17,461 bases of DNA, taken from Symbiodinium natans (taxonomy: Eukaryota; Sar; Dinophyceae; Suessiales; Symbiodiniaceae). Below are positions 15,354-17,461 of the stretch, piece by piece. How positions within the stretch are numbered: the stretch's first letter is position 1; each line of letters starts with the position of its first letter. The translations under genes were made by a program, and so were the position numbers. The notes under the pieces were generated by a model. It did no database searches, was not told the DNA's origin, and saw only the letters and a list, made by a program, of their open reading frames with translations. The stretch lies in NCBI GenBank assembly GCA_905221605.1, contig CAJNDS010001474.1, positions 1-17,461 of the forward strand. Direction: 5' to 3'.

Positions 15354-15530
15354 CCCCCCACCTAAACCCTAAACCCCTAAACCCTAAACCCCTAAACCCT
15401 AAACCCTAAACCCTCAACCCAAACCCCAACCACCCCACAGGGGGCCCAAACCACAGGGGGATGGGGTGCGCACCCTAAACCCTAAACCCTCAACCCTAAA
15501 CCCTAAACCCTATAAGCCGTAAACCCAAAC
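15354..15530 (+). repeat. Interstitial CCCTAAA telomeric repeats
   Basis: Two clusters of CCCTAAA with some CCCCTAAA variants (about 15361-15420 and 15470-15525), separated by C/A-rich and GGGG-containing sequence. On the plus strand they are C-rich, the opposite orientation to the G-rich telomere-like block at 13.86-14.4 kb. Confidence 0.92.
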
Positions 15531-15540
15531 CCAACCACAC

Positions 15541-15640
15541 CACCCCACACAGGGGGGCCGGGGGGGGGAAATTGGGGGGCCAGGGGGGGGGACCATGCGG
15601 GGGCGGGGTGCGGGGGGGGGGGAAGCACAGGGTGGGAGTG
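15541..15640 (+). repeat. G-run tract
   Basis: Many runs of five to ten G separated by short spacers. The plus strand could form G-quadruplexes. Long G runs are also prone to assembly length errors. Confidence 0.8.
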
Positions 15641-15644
15641 CAGG

Positions 15645-16460
15645 GGCTCTCCTCGCGCTGCTAGGGTGGGAGTGCAAGGGCTCTAATCCCTCATGCTGCT
15701 TGGGGGGTCCCAGTCCCAGGGTGGTATTGCAGGGGCTCGAATCCCTCGTGCTGCTTGGGGCCGAAGATGGGAGTGGCTCTAATCCCTCGTGCTGCTTGGG
15801 GGGTCCCAGTCCCAGGGTGGTATTGCAGAGGCTCTAATCCCTCGTGCTGCTTGGGGGGTCTCAGGATGGGAGTGCAGGGGCTCTAATCCCTCGTGCTGCT
15901 TGGGGGTCCCAGTCCCAGGGTGGTATTGCAGAGGCTCTAATCCCTCGTGCTGCTTGGGGGGTCCCAGTCCCAGGGTGGTATTGCAGAGGCTCTAATCCCT
16001 CGTGCTGCTTGGGAATCCCAAAATGGAAATGCAGGAGCTCTAATCCCTCGTGCTGCTTGGGGGGTCCCAGTCCCAGAGTGGTCTTGCAAAGGCTCTAATC
16101 CCTCGTGCTGCTTGGGGGTCCCAGGATGGGAGTGCAGGGGCTCTAATCCCTCGTGCTGCTTGGGGTCCCAGTTCCAGGGTGGTATTGCAAAGGCTTTAAT
16201 CCCTCGTGCTGCTTGGGGGGTCCCAGTCCCAGGGTGGTATTGCAGGGGCTCTAATCCCTCGTGCTGCTTGGAAAATCCCAGAATGGGAGTGCAGGGGCTC
16301 TAATCCCTCGTGCTGCTTGGGGGGGGTCCCAGGATGGTATCGCAGGGGCTCTAATCCCTCGTGCTGCTTGGGGCCCAGGTGGGAGTGCAGGGGCTCTAAT
16401 CCCTCGTGCTGCTTGGGGGTCCCACATTGGGAGTGCAGGGGCTCTAATCATGCTTCCGGG
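15645..16460 (+). repeat. 49/55-bp tandem array, at least 15 units
   Basis: The core CCCTCGTGCTGCTTGG occurs 15 times (first copy with A for G), preceded by a degenerate unit. Two unit types are interspersed: a long one of about 55 bp with GTCCCAGTCCCAGGGTGGTATTGCAG and a short one of about 49 bp with CAGGATGGGAGTGCAGG. Both end in GGCTCTAAT. Open frames across the array in several phases (for example repeats of NPSCCLGGPSPRVVLQ) are a consequence of the repeat composition, and no start or domain supports translation. Confidence 0.95.
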
Positions 16461-16652
16461 GGGGTTTCAGGGTGGAAGGGCCTGAGAGAGCAGCCTTCGT
16501 CCAAACATGTGCTACTTTCCAAACGTCCGGGAGGGGGCCCAGGCATGCGGCGAGCTGTATAACTACTGTGCAGAAGGGACCTGCCGAAACCCCAGACCTA
16601 TATAACCTGCATACATGCAACGCCGTGCAAGACACATTGCCGTTGGGAGCCG

Positions 16653-16845
16653 CAATGTGAAAGCACATTGGGGCCGAAGGCCGGCAGAGCCACAATGTGC
16701 AAACATAAACGGGGGCACCGCCCCAATGTGAAAGCACATTGGGGCTTAAACGGGCGAGCGCCCCATTGTGCTTGCACATTCGGGCCGCCGACAGGAATGT
16801 GCTAACACATTCCGGGCGTTGCCCCCAATGTGAAAGCACATTGGG
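16653..16845. repeat. Cluster of short hairpins with AATGTG/CACATT stems
   Basis: Perfect stem-loops lie at 16653-16670 (7-bp stem, AAAG loop), 16720-16745 (11-bp stem, AAAG loop), 16794-16813 (8-bp stem, CTAA loop) and 16824-16845 (9-bp stem, AAAG loop). A related imperfect one lies at 16761-16784 (CTTG loop). The inner stem is constant while the outer pairs vary in a compensating way (CCC/GGG or GG/CC). Confidence 0.85.
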
Positions 16846-17067
16846 CGTAATGGGGTGGTGGGCAGGTCGTCATCCCCCCCCTCCCCAAAAAAAAGACATC
16901 AGCTAAAATCGCCGGCGCGGAGCCCTACCGCAGGGACAGGGGCGCAACAGGAAACATGCGCATCGCGAGCACGGCCTCAAGTGTGAGAACAAAAAACAAA
17001 ATGGAGAACGGGCTAGCAGGGACACGGAGCCCAACAAGGGAGGAGGGAGGCAACACCAAACAAAACA

Positions 17068-17087
17068 CCAATGTGAAAGCACATTGG
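17068..17087. repeat. Further AATGTG/CACATT hairpin
   Basis: CCAATGTG, AAAG loop, CACATTGG: an 8-bp perfect stem belonging to the same family as the 16.65-16.85 kb cluster but more than 200 bp away, in a different flanking sequence. Confidence 0.85.
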
Positions 17088-17259
17088 GGACCATGCGGGG
17101 CGGGTTTGCCCTGAAGTTAATAACGTCCAATTGCAATAAAGGGGGAGAAGCACGGGCAAGGAGCCCGACCACGGGGGGGGGAGGGAGACAAAGAAAAGGG
17201 GGGGACCAAGCAAGCGGCAGCTCTGGCTTGGCTTCCTTGTCTGCCGGCGAGCACAAATA

Positions 17260-17372
<113 letters not shown>

Positions 17373-17403
17373 ATAAGGACCCTGTATACACCATAATCAT
17401 CCT

Positions 17404-17457
17404 GGAAAGCCTGAAAATCAACTTTTTTTGAATGAAAAAGTGAATTTTCAGCATTCC
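17404..17457. repeat. Long imperfect fold-back at the right edge
   Basis: CTGAAAATCAACTTTTT (17411-17427) pairs with AAAAAGTGAATTTTCAG (17435-17451) with two mismatches across a 7-nt loop. The pairing weakly extends outwards (GGAA-GC with GC-TTCC). It may be the end of a hairpin-type mobile element cut by the window. Confidence 0.7.
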
Positions 17458-17461
17458 GGGA

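Noticed and set aside
15645-16460. Possible CRISPR array
   Set aside because: Units are directly repeated with no unique spacers, the setting is eukaryotic and no cas genes are present.
15595-16562. Long overlapping plus-strand frames with repeated NPSCCLGG / LIPRAAWG peptides
   Set aside because: They are open in several phases because the 49/55-bp repeat lacks stops. Unit lengths are not multiples of three, there is no domain, and there is no consistent start.

Overview
The window reads as nuclear DNA of a dinoflagellate, most likely of the Symbiodiniaceae type. The evidence is retroelement protein families I recognise as typical of these genomes, seven-base telomere-type repeats (CCCTAAA/TTTAGGG), and extensive low-complexity DNA. 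No host housekeeping gene is recognisable. The organism call is inference from motif recognition without a database search.

Positions 785-9296 hold one complete LTR retrotransposon on the minus strand, 8512 bp long. It has 157-bp LTRs that differ at two positions, TG...CA ends and a GCAGT target-site duplication on both sides. Its domain order, Gag, protease, integrase, reverse transcriptase, RNase H, is that of Ty1/copia. The coding part is split into a chain of overlapping frames. An ATG-less open frame abuts Gag-protease through TGATG. Gag-protease overlaps integrase in the +1 frame. Integrase overlaps the RT-RNase H frame through ATGGCTGA. RT-RNase H, which carries one internal TGA, abuts a small Cys/His ORF through a second TGATG. 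The 725-nt leader between the primer-binding site and Gag contains no ATG on the coding strand in any frame.

This element sits inside another, older retroelement that is also on the minus strand. Removing the insertion and one target-site copy joins the frame at 10672-9297 to the frame at 784-1 with no stop. The rebuilt frame encodes a 2-oxoglutarate/Fe(II) oxygenase-like domain followed by a reverse transcriptase (YVDD), and it runs off the left edge. Just upstream lie a DNA-methyltransferase-like domain broken by two compensating frameshifts (about 11191-10576) and the front part of a tyrosine recombinase (12182-11166). Recombinase, methyltransferase and RT together recall DIRS-type elements; the added oxygenase and the domain order make this the most interesting part of the window.

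From 12.2 kb to the right end I find no convincing gene. This part holds an unrecognised ATG-poor open frame (12704-13069), a TAAGT-rich block with a 20-bp perfect palindrome, degenerate G-rich telomere-like DNA (13.86-14.4 kb), and a 224-bp tandem duplication. Further right come C-rich telomeric repeats in the opposite orientation (15.36-15.53 kb), a 49/55-bp tandem array of at least 15 units, a family of short hairpins built on AATGTG/CACATT, a (TAG)n microsatellite and a long fold-back at the right edge. This looks like subtelomere-like or repeat-rich heterochromatic DNA.
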